Source: Candidatus Nanosynbacter sp. HMT-352 (lineage in GTDB: Bacteria; Patescibacteriota; Saccharimonadia; Saccharimonadales; Saccharimonadaceae). Taken from it: DNA of 64,000 bases. How positions within the stretch are numbered: the stretch's first letter is position 1; each line of letters opens with the position of its first letter. The position numbers and the translations under genes were made by a program. Location: NCBI RefSeq assembly GCF_022819365.1, contig NZ_CP089289.1, positions 310,001-374,000 of the forward strand, in the 5' to 3' direction. Below the pieces are notes generated by a model that made no database searches, was not told the DNA's origin, and saw only the letters and a program-made list of their open reading frames with translations. Of the stretch, positions 45,105 to 53,768 are shown one piece after another.

Positions 45105-46580
45105 ATGAATTGGAGAATAATTTTTCGCTCACTGAAAAATAAAGATATGCAAAAACGACTATTTATCGTCGTGGGAATAATCGTTGTTTATCGATTATTG
45201 GCGCACATTCCAGTGCCATTGGCGGAACCAACACAACTACGTAACGCGATTTCGTCGGTGCTTGGACAATCTGACCTCGGTGGTATCTTGAACTTACTAT
45301 CCGGCGGCGCATTGTCGAGCTTCTCTCTGGTGTTGGTTGGACTTAGTCCATTTATTACCGCCAGTATTATCATTCAGCTTCTGACCAAAGCCATTCCAAG
45401 ACTTGAGGAGCTACACAAAGACGGCGAATCTGGACGTCGAAAAATTCAGCAATGGACGCGTGTTATTACTGTGCCACTTGCTATTGTCCAGTCAATCGCT
45501 TTCATCTTCATCTTAAGGCAAACAGTTCTTCAAGGCGGCAGTACAACATTGGCCGACCCTACTATGATGGAATGGATCGTTTCAATCACTTCAATGACAG
45601 CAGGATCTGTTCTTCTGATGTGGCTCGGCGAGTTGATCACTGAGCAGGGGATCGGCAACGGTATTTCTATCGTAATCTTCGCTGGTATCATTAGCCAATT
45701 GCCACAAATGCTCGCGTCATTAATCTCATCATTGTTCAACACCTCATCTGGCAGCTTAAACGTCTTCAACTGGTTCACTCTCCCTGTAAACCCAGTTATG
45801 TTCTGGACGATATTAATCATGTCAATCGCTGGACTCATCGTCCTTTATTTCCTGGTTAAAATCAACGAAGCTCAGCGCGTCATTACAATTAACTACGCAA
45901 AGCGCGTTCACGGAAACAGTAATTACGGCGATGTAAAAAGCATTTTGCCAGTTAAGCTGATTGCGGCGGGAGTTATTCCGGTCATCTTCGCGGTCGCGTT
46001 CCTAAGCTTGCCGCAATTTGTTGGTCAAGTTATGAAAGCGTCTGGTAACGCCAATCTCCTACCGACCGCCAACAAATTGATCACTTGGTTCCAAGCTCCA
46101 AACGCCGGCTCGTTCACCGGCAGTACCGCAGAGGCATTTATCTACCCAACGCTGTATTTTATCTTGGTTATCGCCTTTACGTATTTCTACACTGGAATTG
46201 TCTTTAATGCTAACGAAATTGCCGAAAATTTGCAGAAGCAAGGTGGATTTATTGAAGGCGTGCGTCCGGGCGCTCAGACTGAAAAGTATCTTATGAGAAC
46301 CGTCAATCGCTTGATTTTGTTCGGTTCAATCGTCCTGGGAATCGTGGCTATTCTGCCATTCGTCGCGGAATATCTCACGTACAATTTGACAGGCTTGCAA
46401 GGTTTGCGCTTATCAATCGGCGGTACTGGAATCTTGATTGTCGTATCAGTTGCCCTTGAAACTCTGCGACAAGTCAACTCTCGTGCACTGATGGTTACGT
46501 ATGACGACTTTGACCCAGACGAGCTGCTTGATAGTGACAAAAAGAAGAGTAAGAAGCGTCGTTTGTTTAAGAAAAAATAA
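45105..46580 (+). CDS. secY: Protein translocase subunit SecY
   Basis: Channel of the Sec translocon. The 491-residue protein has the ten-helix pattern, the plug-region LGGILNLLSGGALSSFSLVLVG, SPFITASIIIQLL in helix 2, the C5-loop KQGGFIEGVRPGAQTEKYL and a Lys-rich end (KKKSKKRRLFKKK). It is about 50 residues longer than E. coli SecY, with extra length between helices 7 and 8 and at the C-terminus. The usual partners adk and map do not follow. It is monocistronic. Confidence 0.97.
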   Translation: MNWRIIFRSLKNKDMQKRLFIVVGIIVVYRLLAHIPVPLAEPTQLRNAISSVLGQSDLGGILNLLSGGALSSFSLVLVGLSPFITASIIIQLLTKAIPRLEELHKDGESGRRKIQQWTRVITVPLAIVQSIAFIFILRQTVLQGGSTTLADPTMMEWIVSITSMTAGSVLLMWLGELITEQGIGNGISIVIFAGIISQLPQMLASLISSLFNTSSGSLNVFNWFTLPVNPVMFWTILIMSIAGLIVLYFLVKINEAQRVITINYAKRVHGNSNYGDVKSILPVKLIAAGVIPVIFAVAFLSLPQFVGQVMKASGNANLLPTANKLITWFQAPNAGSFTGSTAEAFIYPTLYFILVIAFTYFYTGIVFNANEIAENLQKQGGFIEGVRPGAQTEKYLMRTVNRLILFGSIVLGIVAILPFVAEYLTYNLTGLQGLRLSIGGTGILIVVSVALETLRQVNSRALMVTYDDFDPDELLDSDKKKSKKRRLFKKK

Positions 46581-46592
46581 TTGACATTAAAA

Positions 46593-46622
46593 ATCCCCGC
46601 CGAAAAGCGGGGAATTCTTTTT
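46593..46622 (+). terminator. Terminator of secY
   Basis: TCCCCGC stem, CGAAAA loop, GCGGGGA then a T-rich tail. Shared by the convergent gene at 46632. Confidence 0.88.
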
Positions 46623-46631
46623 GCGAATGGA

Positions 46632-47207
46632 TTATCGTATTTTGTAATCGTAAGATAAATTGTCGCCAACTTTTTTCTCATTTTGGCAGACTGGCGCAAT
46701 TTCATTACTAATGTTATTTTCATCAACCATCTTACAACTCGGAATGTTGAACAAATTAAATTGGTTGGTTGGGGAAATCGTTTTCCATCCGCCATCTTTC
46801 TTGACTGCAAACATTCGTGCCTCAGAATTGCCGCAACCATAGCCCAGCAACAACTGTTTCTCATCTTGGGAATGGGCAATTACCGTAGTTACGCTGTTGT
46901 TATCCTTACAGCCTGATTTTTTAGTTTCTGTCTTCAGGAAATAGCGAATCTCTTGTGTGACTGAATCGTTGCGAATAACTAATTTATCTCCTTCAATTCG
47001 GAAGCCTAGAGAACCCAAGTTCACGGATCCACCGTCAACATTTTCGACTGTTTGAAACGTCTTGTCGGAAGTTTGGTTGGCGTGTAATAAAATTACGCCA
47101 ATAACTATCACGATCAAAGCCGTCACCAGACCGATTAGCACCGCGGTCATTATCTCATTCTTCGATTTTGTAACCTTAAAGTTTGCTGGTTTTTTCTTGC
47201 TTGCCAT
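46632..47207 (-). CDS. Hypothetical single-pass membrane protein, 191 residues
   Basis: Not recognised. Basic N-terminus (ASKKKPANFKVTKSKN), one membrane helix (about 19-42), then an outside domain of about 145 residues with six cysteines (for example SGCKDNN, GYGCGN, PSCKM, PVCQN), which could form disulfides. This cysteine content is high compared with the cytosolic proteins of the window. AAGGA serves as SD. Confidence 0.65.
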   Translation of the reverse strand: MASKKKPANFKVTKSKNEIMTAVLIGLVTALIVIVIGVILLHANQTSDKTFQTVENVDGGSVNLGSLGFRIEGDKLVIRNDSVTQEIRYFLKTETKKSGCKDNNSVTTVIAHSQDEKQLLLGYGCGNSEARMFAVKKDGGWKTISPTNQFNLFNIPSCKMVDENNISNEIAPVCQNEKKVGDNLSYDYKIR

Positions 47208-47237
47208 AAAAATCCTTATGTTAAATTTGATAGCTCA

Positions 47238-47246
47238 ATTATAGCA
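47238..47246 (-). promoter_or_regulatory. Extended -10 of the 46632-47207 gene
   Basis: Minus strand TGC-TATAAT (TATAAT at 47243-47238). Confidence 0.45.
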
Positions 47247-47268
47247 CGTAAATTTACAGCGAAACCTC

Positions 47269-47297
47269 TTGTCAAACCCTGTTTAGTACTGTATAAT
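47269..47297 (+). promoter_or_regulatory. Promoter of infA-rpsI operon
   Basis: TTGTCA (47269-47274), 17-nt spacer, TATAAT (47292-47297). The ATG of infA is 15 nt after the -10, giving a leader of only about 8 nt. Confidence 0.7.
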
Positions 47298-47312
47298 TGA
47301 CAACTGTAACTT

Positions 47313-47555
47313 ATGGCGAGTCAAAAGGAAGTCATCAAAATGGTAGGAAAGGTAGTGGAAGCACTGCCTAATACTCAATTTAAGGTGGAACTGGAGAATG
47401 GCCATAGTATCATCGCGCATATTTCAGGACGAATGCGTAAGCATTATATTCGTCTGGTGCCTGGTGATAAGGTTGAGGTTGAGATGACCCCTTACGATCT
47501 TACAAAGGGACGAATCAGCTTCCGCCTACGTGACGATCGACCTCAGGGTCGGTAG
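47313..47555 (+). CDS. infA: Translation initiation factor IF-1
   Basis: OB-fold factor that blocks the A site during initiation. The 80 residues include the conserved [38 protein letters not shown] and [13 protein letters not shown] short N-terminal extension (ASQKEVI) is present. No SD precedes the ATG and the predicted leader is very short, unlike the downstream ribosomal genes. It heads the operon infA-rpmJ-rpsM-rpsK-rpsD-rpoA-rplQ-rplM-rpsI. Confidence 0.96.
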   Translation: MASQKEVIKMVGKVVEALPNTQFKVELENGHSIIAHISGRMRKHYIRLVPGDKVEVEMTPYDLTKGRISFRLRDDRPQGR

Positions 47556-47610
47556 TTATAATATCAACGATAATCTCGGGTTTACTCGGGAAGGGAGATT
47601 TAAGCACTTT

Positions 47611-47739
47611 ATGAAAGTTCGTGCAAGTGTGAAAAAAATCGACAAAGATCCCAAAAAAGGTGATAAGGTAGTTCGCCGCAAAGGCCGACTATATATCATC
47701 AACAAGAAAAAACCTAAGAATAAGCAAAGGCAGGGTTAA
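47611..47739 (+). CDS. rpmJ: 50S ribosomal protein L36, zinc-free form
   Basis: bL36, 42 residues. The ends MKVRASVKK and KPKNKQRQG are unmistakable, but the zinc-binding C-x2-C, C and H positions are replaced (IDKDPKK for the CxxC stretch, Ile and Asn later), with a four-residue insertion. It is therefore a C-minus form. AAGGGAG lies about 12 nt before the ATG. The real start is the internal ATG at 47611, as a longer frame would overlap infA. Confidence 0.93.
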   Translation: MKVRASVKKIDKDPKKGDKVVRRKGRLYIINKKKPKNKQRQG

Positions 47740-47741
47740 GC

Positions 47742-48128
47742 ATGGCTCGAATTGCTGGGGTAGTTATCCCAACAGAGAAGCAGGTGCAAATTGCGCTCAC
47801 CTATATTTACGGTATTGGGCCAAAGCACGCTTCGAGCATCCTTGCGGCGGCTAAAATTGAGCCGACCACTCGGGTGAAAGATCTCACCGAGGCTGAAGAA
47901 AACAAGATTCGCGAAATTATTGACAGCGAATACACCGTCGAAGGTGATCTCCAGCGCTTGGTGGCAAATAATATTAAGCGCTTGAAGGATATCAACGCCT
48001 ATCGCGGTCTTCGCCACAAAGCAGGACTGCCAACACGCGGACAGCGGACTCGTACGAATGCACGAACTCGCAAGGGTCGCGCCATCGCCGTGGGCGGTAC
48101 ACAACCAAAAGCAGCAAGTAAGACCTAA
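47742..48128 (+). CDS. rpsM: 30S ribosomal protein S13
   Basis: uS13 of the 30S head, contacting P-site tRNA and L5. The 128 residues include [32 protein letters not shown] and the [21 protein letters not shown] tail. Starts 2 nt after rpmJ. Normal length. Confidence 0.98.
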   Translation: MARIAGVVIPTEKQVQIALTYIYGIGPKHASSILAAAKIEPTTRVKDLTEAEENKIREIIDSEYTVEGDLQRLVANNIKRLKDINAYRGLRHKAGLPTRGQRTRTNARTRKGRAIAVGGTQPKAASKT

Positions 48129-48143
48129 AGAAAGGACTAAGAA

Positions 48144-48533
48144 ATGGCAGACGCAAAATCTACCAAGAAGAAGCAGCGCCGATCAGTCCCAGCTGGTCAG
48201 CTGCACATTCAGGCAACATTTAACAATACTATCGTTACTTTTTCCGACAAGAAAGGTAACGTACTAACCGCTTCATCAGCTGGTGCATGTGGTTTCCGTG
48301 GAAGCAAAAAAGGTACAGCCTATGCTTCACAGGTTGCTGCTGAAAAAGCTGCTGAAGCTGCGAAAACTCAATACGGCTTGAAATCTGTTGACGTTTTCGT
48401 GAAAGGTGTCGGCTTGGGTCGTGACGCCGCTATTCGTGCGGTCAGCGCATTCGACATCTCAGTAGAAAGCATTAAGGACGTAACTGGCGTGCCTCACGGT
48501 GGTGTTCGTCCACGAAAGGCACGGAGGGCATAA
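48144..48533 (+). CDS. rpsK: 30S ribosomal protein S11
   Basis: uS11 of the platform near the E site. The 129 residues include the conserved HIQATFNNTIVTFSDKKGN, ASSAGACGFRGSKKGTAYA and the C-terminal DVTGVPHGGVRPRKARR. An AGAAAGGAC SD precedes the ATG. Normal length. Confidence 0.98.
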   Translation: MADAKSTKKKQRRSVPAGQLHIQATFNNTIVTFSDKKGNVLTASSAGACGFRGSKKGTAYASQVAAEKAAEAAKTQYGLKSVDVFVKGVGLGRDAAIRAVSAFDISVESIKDVTGVPHGGVRPRKARRA

Positions 48534-48535
48534 TT

Positions 48536-49156
48536 ATGGCACGAGATAATTCACCAATTGTCAAGCAAAGCCGCCGCGAAGGTTATGCGCTTCATCCAAA
48601 AGCACATAAAATTTTGGCGAAAAAATCTGGCATTCCAGGTCAACACGCGCATGGTCGTCAGAATAAGCCAAGTCTATACGCTACACAGCTTCGTGAAAAG
48701 CAGAAGGTTCGTCGCTTGTACGGTCTAGTTGAGAAGCAGTTTGCTCGCTTGATGAAAGAAGCAACACGCGCTCAAGAAGGCTTGGCGGGCGAAAACTTGT
48801 TGAAGCTATTAGAGCGCCGTTTGGATAACGTTGTTTACCGTTCTGGATTTGCCGTATCACGTCGCGCAGCTCGTCAACTAGTTAGCCACGGACATTTTGA
48901 ATTGAACGGCCGACGCGTCGATATTCCATCGATTCGTGTTAAAGCTGGCGATGTCATCACGGTTCGTCCAAAGAGTACCAAGTCAGAGTACTTTACGCGA
49001 ATTGACGATGTAATCAACAATTCAGTCCAAGGTCCACTAAGCTGGCTAAAAGCTGATAGCAAGAAGCTGAAGATTGAAGTAACTGGTTTGCCAAAGCGCG
49101 AGGAAGCAGAAGCTGACATCAACGAGCAATTAATTGTTGAGTATTACTCACGATAA
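48536..49156 (+). CDS. rpsD: 30S ribosomal protein S4, zinc-free form
   Basis: uS4, which starts 30S assembly. The 206 residues have PGQHAHGRQNKPSLYATQLREKQ in the place where C-plus forms carry cysteines, the S4 RNA-binding domain (RRLDNVVYRSGFAVSRRAAR) and the end IVEYYSR. The protein contains no cysteine, so it is the C-minus type. Confidence 0.97.
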   Translation: MARDNSPIVKQSRREGYALHPKAHKILAKKSGIPGQHAHGRQNKPSLYATQLREKQKVRRLYGLVEKQFARLMKEATRAQEGLAGENLLKLLERRLDNVVYRSGFAVSRRAARQLVSHGHFELNGRRVDIPSIRVKAGDVITVRPKSTKSEYFTRIDDVINNSVQGPLSWLKADSKKLKIEVTGLPKREEAEADINEQLIVEYYSR

Positions 49157-49177
49157 AAGAAGGGTTAGGGAAGAATT

Positions 49178-50101
49178 ATGGCAAAAGCAATTTACAATCC
49201 AGCACTCGCGAGCGTTGATGACATTTCAGCAACCAGCGCTACTTTTCTAATCGAGCCACTTCACCCAGGCTACGGTAATACTCTTGGTAACTCATTGCGA
49301 CGCGTTCTATTGTCAAGCGTTCGCGGTGGCGCGGTTGTAGCTTTCAGAATTGAGGGCGCAACTCACGAGTTTACTACTGTTGAAGGCATCAAAGAAGATG
49401 TTGTCGACATTATGTTGAACTTGAAAAACGTTCACCTACGCGTATTTACCGACGATCCAGTTGAACTGCGCATTGAGAAATCTGGCGCTGGCGAAGTAAC
49501 TGCCGCTGATATTAAAACTAATGCTGATGTTGAAGTTGTTAACCCAGAGCAAGTAATTGCTACAATCGACGACCCAAACAAGCATTTGGTTATGGATTTG
49601 GTAGTTGAGGCAGGTTGCGGTTATCAGACAATTGAAGAGTCAAGCGAAAAGCGTTTGCACAGCGACATGATTGCTATTGATGCAATGTACTCACCAGTTC
49701 TACGCGTTCGCTACAAAGTCGACTCAACTCGTGTTGGCCAGGAGACAAACTTGGACAAATTGGCAATCACTGTTGAAACTAACGGCACAATCACACCTCG
49801 TGAGGCGTTCGAAGAAGCAGCAGCGATTCTTGTTAACCAATACACAGCTTTGGCTGGCAACACGATGGTAACTGGCGCACCAGCACTTGGCGCAGCTAAG
49901 GAAGACGAAGAGTCAGAGCTAGCAATGCCAATTGAAGAATTAAACTTAAGCGCCCGCACGACGAACGCGCTAATTAACAATGAAATCCGCACTATTCGCG
50001 ATTTGGTAACTTTGACTGAGCAAGATTTGCGAGAATTGAAAGGTTTCGGTTCAAAGGCACTAGACGAAGTACGTGACAAGATGGCGGAGTTGGAGTTTTA
50101 A
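49178..50101 (+). CDS. rpoA: DNA-directed RNA polymerase subunit alpha
   Basis: Assembles the polymerase and contacts promoters through its C-terminal domain. The 307 residues show LHPGYGNTLGNSLRRVLLSS (alpha-NTD, dimer interface), EDVVDIMLNLKNV, and after a short linker the alpha-CTD (ELNLSARTTNALINNEI, LKGFGSKALDEVRDK). The Arg and Asn that bind the UP element (ARTTN) are kept. Somewhat shorter than E. coli alpha (329). Placed between rpsD and rplQ as in most bacteria. Confidence 0.98.
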   Translation: MAKAIYNPALASVDDISATSATFLIEPLHPGYGNTLGNSLRRVLLSSVRGGAVVAFRIEGATHEFTTVEGIKEDVVDIMLNLKNVHLRVFTDDPVELRIEKSGAGEVTAADIKTNADVEVVNPEQVIATIDDPNKHLVMDLVVEAGCGYQTIEESSEKRLHSDMIAIDAMYSPVLRVRYKVDSTRVGQETNLDKLAITVETNGTITPREAFEEAAAILVNQYTALAGNTMVTGAPALGAAKEDEESELAMPIEELNLSARTTNALINNEIRTIRDLVTLTEQDLRELKGFGSKALDEVRDKMAELEF

Positions 50102-50103
50102 CT

Positions 50104-50490
50104 ATGCATAGACACGGATATCAAGGGCGCAAGTTCGGCCGCGAGCGTGATCAGCGACGAGCCCTACTCAAAGGTCTGGCTACCAGCTTGGTTGAGTACG
50201 GAAAAATCGAGACCACCTTGCCAAAGGCTAAGGAACTAAAGCGTCACATTGAAAAAATCATCACCAAGGCTAAAAAGGGCGACCTGGCTAGCCGACGTCA
50301 GGTGATTGCAGCATTAAGCACACGCGCTGCTGCTTACAAACTAGTTGATGAAATCGCGCCACAGCTAAGTGGTCGAACCAGCGGACACGTTCGCGTTGAG
50401 CGAACACGTTTGCGAGTCGGCGACGGCGCTCAAATGGCGATCATCGAGTTTGTTGACGATATTAAACCAATGCCAAAGGAAGGAAAATAA
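50104..50490 (+). CDS. rplQ: 50S ribosomal protein L17
   Basis: bL17 near the tunnel exit. The 128 residues begin MHRHGYQGRKFGRERDQRRA and include LVEYGKIETTLPKAKELKRH and GRTSGHVRVERTRLRVGDGA. Starts 2 nt after rpoA, in the usual order. Confidence 0.97.
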   Translation: MHRHGYQGRKFGRERDQRRALLKGLATSLVEYGKIETTLPKAKELKRHIEKIITKAKKGDLASRRQVIAALSTRAAAYKLVDEIAPQLSGRTSGHVRVERTRLRVGDGAQMAIIEFVDDIKPMPKEGK

Positions 50491-50491
50491 G

Positions 50492-50923
50492 ATGAAAACT
50501 TATTCACAAAAACCATCTGAAGTTTCTCGCCGTTGGGTATTGTTTGACGCTAGCGAATTACCACTTGGACGTTTGGCTACAGAAATTGCCAAGCATTTGA
50601 CTGGTAAATACAAGCCAACTTACACTCCTCACATTGACGGTGGCGACTATGTAGTTGTTATCAATGCTGCGCAGACAGTTGTTACTGGATACAAGGAAAC
50701 TGATAAGTATTACTATCGCCACAGTGGTTTTCCAGGTGGAATTAAGGAAACGCAATTCAAAGAAATGCGCGAACGCCACCCAGAGCGAATTATTGAAGAA
50801 GCTGTTAAAGGTATGTTGCCAAAGAACAAATTGCAAGCAGAGCGCCTAAAGCGCCTACGCATTTTTGCCGGCAGCGACCACGCTCACACAGCACAAACAC
50901 CAGAGAAAGTTGAGGTAAAGTAA
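50492..50923 (+). CDS. rplM: 50S ribosomal protein L13
   Basis: uL13, an early 50S assembly protein. The 143 residues start MKTYSQKPSEVSRRWVLFD and include LGRLATEIAKHLTGKYKP, HSGFPGGIKE and KGMLPKNKLQAERLKRLRIF. ATG at 50492 follows AAGGAAGG; a longer frame from 50369 overlaps rplQ and is rejected. rplM-rpsI follow rplQ as in many Gram-positives. Confidence 0.97.
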   Translation: MKTYSQKPSEVSRRWVLFDASELPLGRLATEIAKHLTGKYKPTYTPHIDGGDYVVVINAAQTVVTGYKETDKYYYRHSGFPGGIKETQFKEMRERHPERIIEEAVKGMLPKNKLQAERLKRLRIFAGSDHAHTAQTPEKVEVK

Positions 50924-50924
50924 T

Positions 50925-51320
50925 ATGGCTGATACTTATTTCTACGGCTTAGGTCGACGCAAAAGCGCTTCAGCAAGCGTTCGCCTACTTCCTGGCAAAG
51001 GCACCATTACAATCAATGGCAAGCCTGCTGCTGAGTACCTGGACGGCAACAAAACCTTACTAGCAGAAGTAACCGACCCACTTGCAATTGTCAGCAAGCA
51101 AAAAGAATTCGACGTTACTATCCTAGTTAAAGGTGGTGGTCTGGCTGGTCAAGTTGACGCTATCAAGCTTGGTATCGCAAAAGCTTTGACAGCTGCTCAC
51201 GCTGACCTGCGTCCAGTTCTGAAGAAGGCTGAGCTATTGAAACGTGACCCACGCGAGAAAGAGCGCAAGAAGTACGGTCTTCGTTCTGCTCGTAAACGCG
51301 AACAATTCTCTAAGCGTTAG
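50925..51320 (+). CDS. rpsI: 30S ribosomal protein S9
   Basis: uS9, whose C-terminal tail touches P-site tRNA. The 131 residues include YGLGRRKSASASVRLLPGKG, GGGLAGQVDAIKLGIAKAL and the tail KKYGLRSARKREQFSKR ending in the conserved Lys-Arg. Starts one base after rplM. Last gene of the infA operon, followed by a perfect terminator. Confidence 0.98.
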   Translation: MADTYFYGLGRRKSASASVRLLPGKGTITINGKPAAEYLDGNKTLLAEVTDPLAIVSKQKEFDVTILVKGGGLAGQVDAIKLGIAKALTAAHADLRPVLKKAELLKRDPREKERKKYGLRSARKREQFSKR

Positions 51321-51338
51321 TACAGAAAAGGCTATCAC

Positions 51339-51374
51339 AAAATACTCCGTTTCATATGCAGGCGGAGTATTTTC
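51339..51374 (+). terminator. Terminator of the infA-rpsI operon
   Basis: AAAATACTCCG and CGGAGTATTTT form a perfect 11-bp stem around a 13-nt loop. The -10 of the next gene follows 4 nt later. Confidence 0.85.
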
Positions 51375-51378
51375 ATAG

Positions 51379-51384
51379 TATACT
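51379..51384 (+). promoter_or_regulatory. -10 of the 51391 hydrolase gene (leaderless)
   Basis: TATACT, then 6 nt, then the ATG at 51391; no SD and no clear -35. Confidence 0.45.
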
Positions 51385-51390
51385 AAAAAT

Positions 51391-52254
51391 ATGTTGGACA
51401 AGATTATCCATCGCTGGTTGCGGATTCCATATGCATTGAACGTGCATTATTTTTCTCGTCCAGAAAAACCGAAAGCGACGATTTTACTTATTCATGGATT
51501 AGGCGCATCCTGGAAAACATGGATGCCGCTGGAGCCATATTTGCCGAAGGACACGCGAGTTATAGCAATTGACATGCTGGGATTTGGCAATTCGCCCAAG
51601 CCTGATTGGAAGTCCTGCAACGCCCACGACCAAGCCGCAAGCATCGTCGCTACTTTGCGTAGGGAATTCATAAATCACGTCGATATCGTCATCGGCCATT
51701 CTATGGGCTCGCTGGCTGCCGTAGAACTCGCCAAGCAATATCCGAAGTTAAGCAAGTCGCTGATTTTGTGTAGTCCGCCGATATATTATCCGAGGGTTGA
51801 CGAAAAAATTCATCATCCAGAGAAAATTTTGCGTGCGCTTTATGAGTTTTTCAATAGTCATCCGCGCAGTTCGAAACGCTTTTTGCAATTCGCTGATCGG
51901 CACAATATTTGGCCTGACGCTGGATTTAAGGCTGATGAGGTTACCTCCGAGTCGTTTTTAATCGCCCTTAACACTGCGATTATCAATCAGACGACAATGA
52001 ATGACATCACTAAGCTCACTCTTCCGATTGCTATTTTGTCTGGAAAACTTGACCCACTGATTGTTGAGAGAAACCTGAAGAAATTAGCAAAAGATCATAA
52101 CAATATCACTCATACGTCAATGACAACTCAGCGGCACGAAATAACTGATAAATATGCGAAGAAGCTGTCGGAAATTATGAAAGATTATTTGGCGGGAAAA
52201 TATTCGCCAAAAGCGAGTCGTCTCATAGCAAAGTCCAAACGAGGAAGTTTATGA
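51391..52254 (+). CDS. Alpha/beta hydrolase
   Basis: A 287-residue cytosolic hydrolase. The oxyanion region LLIHGLGASWKTW, DMLGFGNSPKPDW, the nucleophile elbow VIGHSMGSLAAVELA (Ser), an Asp in LSGKLDPLIVE and a late His in TTQRHEITDKY give a full triad in the right order. The closest general type is the haloalkane-dehalogenase/epoxide-hydrolase-like group, but the substrate is unknown. Its stop overlaps the CYTH gene by 4 nt, so the two form an operon. Probably leaderless. Confidence 0.88.
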   Translation: MLDKIIHRWLRIPYALNVHYFSRPEKPKATILLIHGLGASWKTWMPLEPYLPKDTRVIAIDMLGFGNSPKPDWKSCNAHDQAASIVATLRREFINHVDIVIGHSMGSLAAVELAKQYPKLSKSLILCSPPIYYPRVDEKIHHPEKILRALYEFFNSHPRSSKRFLQFADRHNIWPDAGFKADEVTSESFLIALNTAIINQTTMNDITKLTLPIAILSGKLDPLIVERNLKKLAKDHNNITHTSMTTQRHEITDKYAKKLSEIMKDYLAGKYSPKASRLIAKSKRGSL

Positions 52255-52826
52255 TTGAAATCGAGTCCAAATTTAAGATATCGGGCGACATGACACGCGA
52301 CGAACTTATCGCCATCCTTAAAGGTCAATTCATCACGTCAATATCAAGCAAGCGCCAAATTGACACGGTGTTTTTATTACCCGAGCAAGTTGACGTGCCA
52401 ATTACGCCTGGCTCAAAAATTATGCGAGTACGCGATGTTCTTAATCCGGAAACTGGTGAGTTGCGACGAAGCCTGATGACGCTGAAGGTCGAGGGGCAGG
52501 CAAAGCTAGCGTCTGATGAATATGAATTTGCAGTTGACGACGAAAATGCAGCGCGCCAAATGCTCACGGCATTAGGCTGGCAAGAAGTTGTCACGGTTGA
52601 TAAAGTCCGCCTTGAGTCAAAGACTGAAGACTATACGATTTGTATCGACGAAGTTGCTGGATTGGGGTTATTTATTGAACTGGAGATTTTGACCGAAGAC
52701 AGTACTGACGTAAAAAACATTCAGCAGCAAATGCGCAATTTTCTGAAAAACCTGGATATCGACGGCAAATTATGGAAAATTCCGTACGACACAAGCATTA
52801 GAAATCTGCAAAATAGCGTTAGTTAG
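52251..52826 (+). CDS. CYTH-domain protein (CyaB / thiamine-triphosphatase-like)
   Basis: A 191-residue protein with the N-terminal ExExK motif (IEIESKF) of the CYTH fold, then basic and acidic residues on alternating strands (KIMRVRD, LMTLKVEG, VDKVRLESK, ELEILTED). These form the tunnel that binds triphosphates and two metal ions. Members hydrolyse thiamine triphosphate or inorganic triphosphate, or act as class IV adenylate cyclases; which applies here cannot be told. Start overlaps the hydrolase stop (ATGA) behind AGGAAG. Confidence 0.85.
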   Translation: MIEIESKFKISGDMTRDELIAILKGQFITSISSKRQIDTVFLLPEQVDVPITPGSKIMRVRDVLNPETGELRRSLMTLKVEGQAKLASDEYEFAVDDENAARQMLTALGWQEVVTVDKVRLESKTEDYTICIDEVAGLGLFIELEILTEDSTDVKNIQQQMRNFLKNLDIDGKLWKIPYDTSIRNLQNSVS

Positions 52827-52828
52827 CG

Positions 52829-52834
52829 TATACT
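52829..52834 (+). promoter_or_regulatory. -10 of the second Ham1-like gene (leaderless)
   Basis: TATACT 7 nt before the ATG at 52842; it lies across the end of the CYTH gene. No SD. Confidence 0.45.
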
Positions 52835-52841
52835 TATCAAT

Positions 52842-53432
52842 ATGAAACAAGAAAATAGCCCAATTTATTTTATCACTTCCAATCACAGCAAATTCACCAG
52901 TCTTCAAGAACTCCTTCAGCCGCTTGGTGTTGATTTAAGGCAGCTCGATTATGATTTTGACGAGGGGCGCGGACTAGATATTCAAACGATTGCCAAAAGC
53001 AAATTATCTCAAGCCAAGAAAGCGTTTCCGAACAAGCGCCTGGTCGTTGATGACCGCGGTTTTTTCATTCCGGCACTGAAAGGTTTTCCGGGGCCGTTTG
53101 TTAAATTGCTACTGAATAGCTTTAGTTATCCCGGTATTATCAAGTTGATGAAAGACGAGGCTGATCGTCGAGCTATTTTTTCTTTTGCGGTTGGCTATTT
53201 TGACGGCGAAAAAGACCATATTTTCGTAGCCAACGAAGAGGGATTTATCACCGACGAGCCACGCGGTAATAATCTCCATGGCTGGACGGAATTACTGTAT
53301 ATTTATGGACATCCGAGCTTTCCTGACCGTAGTTTGGCAGAACTGAACGACGAAGAATGGCAGGAATATCTGACGATAATTGAGAAAGTTGACGGGCTCG
53401 CGATGTTGAGGGATTATTTAATAGATGCATGA
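52842..53432 (+). CDS. Second HAM1/RdgB-like pyrophosphatase
   Basis: A 196-residue protein of the ITPase fold: FITSNHSKFTSLQELLQPLG at the start, LVVDDRGFFIPALKGFPGPF at the site of the DDSG metal residues, and a FAVGYFDGEK strand. It differs from RdgB by DDRG instead of DDSG and lacks the C-terminal SH-x-GxA motif. It is therefore a paralogue of the 40483-41130 protein and may act on different nucleotides. It overlaps the next gene by 4 nt. Confidence 0.75.
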   Translation: MKQENSPIYFITSNHSKFTSLQELLQPLGVDLRQLDYDFDEGRGLDIQTIAKSKLSQAKKAFPNKRLVVDDRGFFIPALKGFPGPFVKLLLNSFSYPGIIKLMKDEADRRAIFSFAVGYFDGEKDHIFVANEEGFITDEPRGNNLHGWTELLYIYGHPSFPDRSLAELNDEEWQEYLTIIEKVDGLAMLRDYLIDA

Positions 53433-53752
53433 AAGCTGATAATAACCATGTCCAACAGGCTATCATTGCTCGTGAAATCATTGATCTCTACCAAGATTCG
53501 CAAGACAAAATCGGGACGGCTGTGTCGCTTGATACATTGTGCTTTGCAATGGCGAGATTGACTGACTGTGATAAAGTTGACTATCCAGCAATTGACTGGG
53601 ATGATTTAGCAAGTAACTTTGATGGCATAGCAACATCCCAAAGTGATGTATCAGCTATACGAAAGATAGAAAATGATATAGCGTCTACATATAAAAAATC
53701 TTTAAAGATTATAAAGCAACAACTATCATCCCATTACTTAACGATCGAATAA
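53429..53752 (+). CDS. Hypothetical protein, 107 residues
   Basis: Not recognised. A small soluble, mostly helical protein (QQAIIAREIIDLYQDSQDK at the start, IENDIASTYKKSLKIIKQQL at the end). Its start overlaps the Ham1-like gene (ATGA), so it is probably co-translated with it and may be a partner. It is followed by the trpS -10. Confidence 0.6.
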   Translation: MKADNNHVQQAIIAREIIDLYQDSQDKIGTAVSLDTLCFAMARLTDCDKVDYPAIDWDDLASNFDGIATSQSDVSAIRKIENDIASTYKKSLKIIKQQLSSHYLTIE

Positions 53753-53761
53753 TGTTATAAT
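53753..53761 (+). promoter_or_regulatory. Extended -10 of trpS (leaderless)
   Basis: TGT-TATAAT (TATAAT 53756-53761), 7 nt before the ATG at 53769. No SD. Confidence 0.5.
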
Positions 53762-53768
53762 ATATCTA

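Noticed and set aside
50369-50491. 41-residue N-terminal extension of L13
   Set aside because: It overlaps rplQ in another frame; the internal ATG has the SD and matches the family start.
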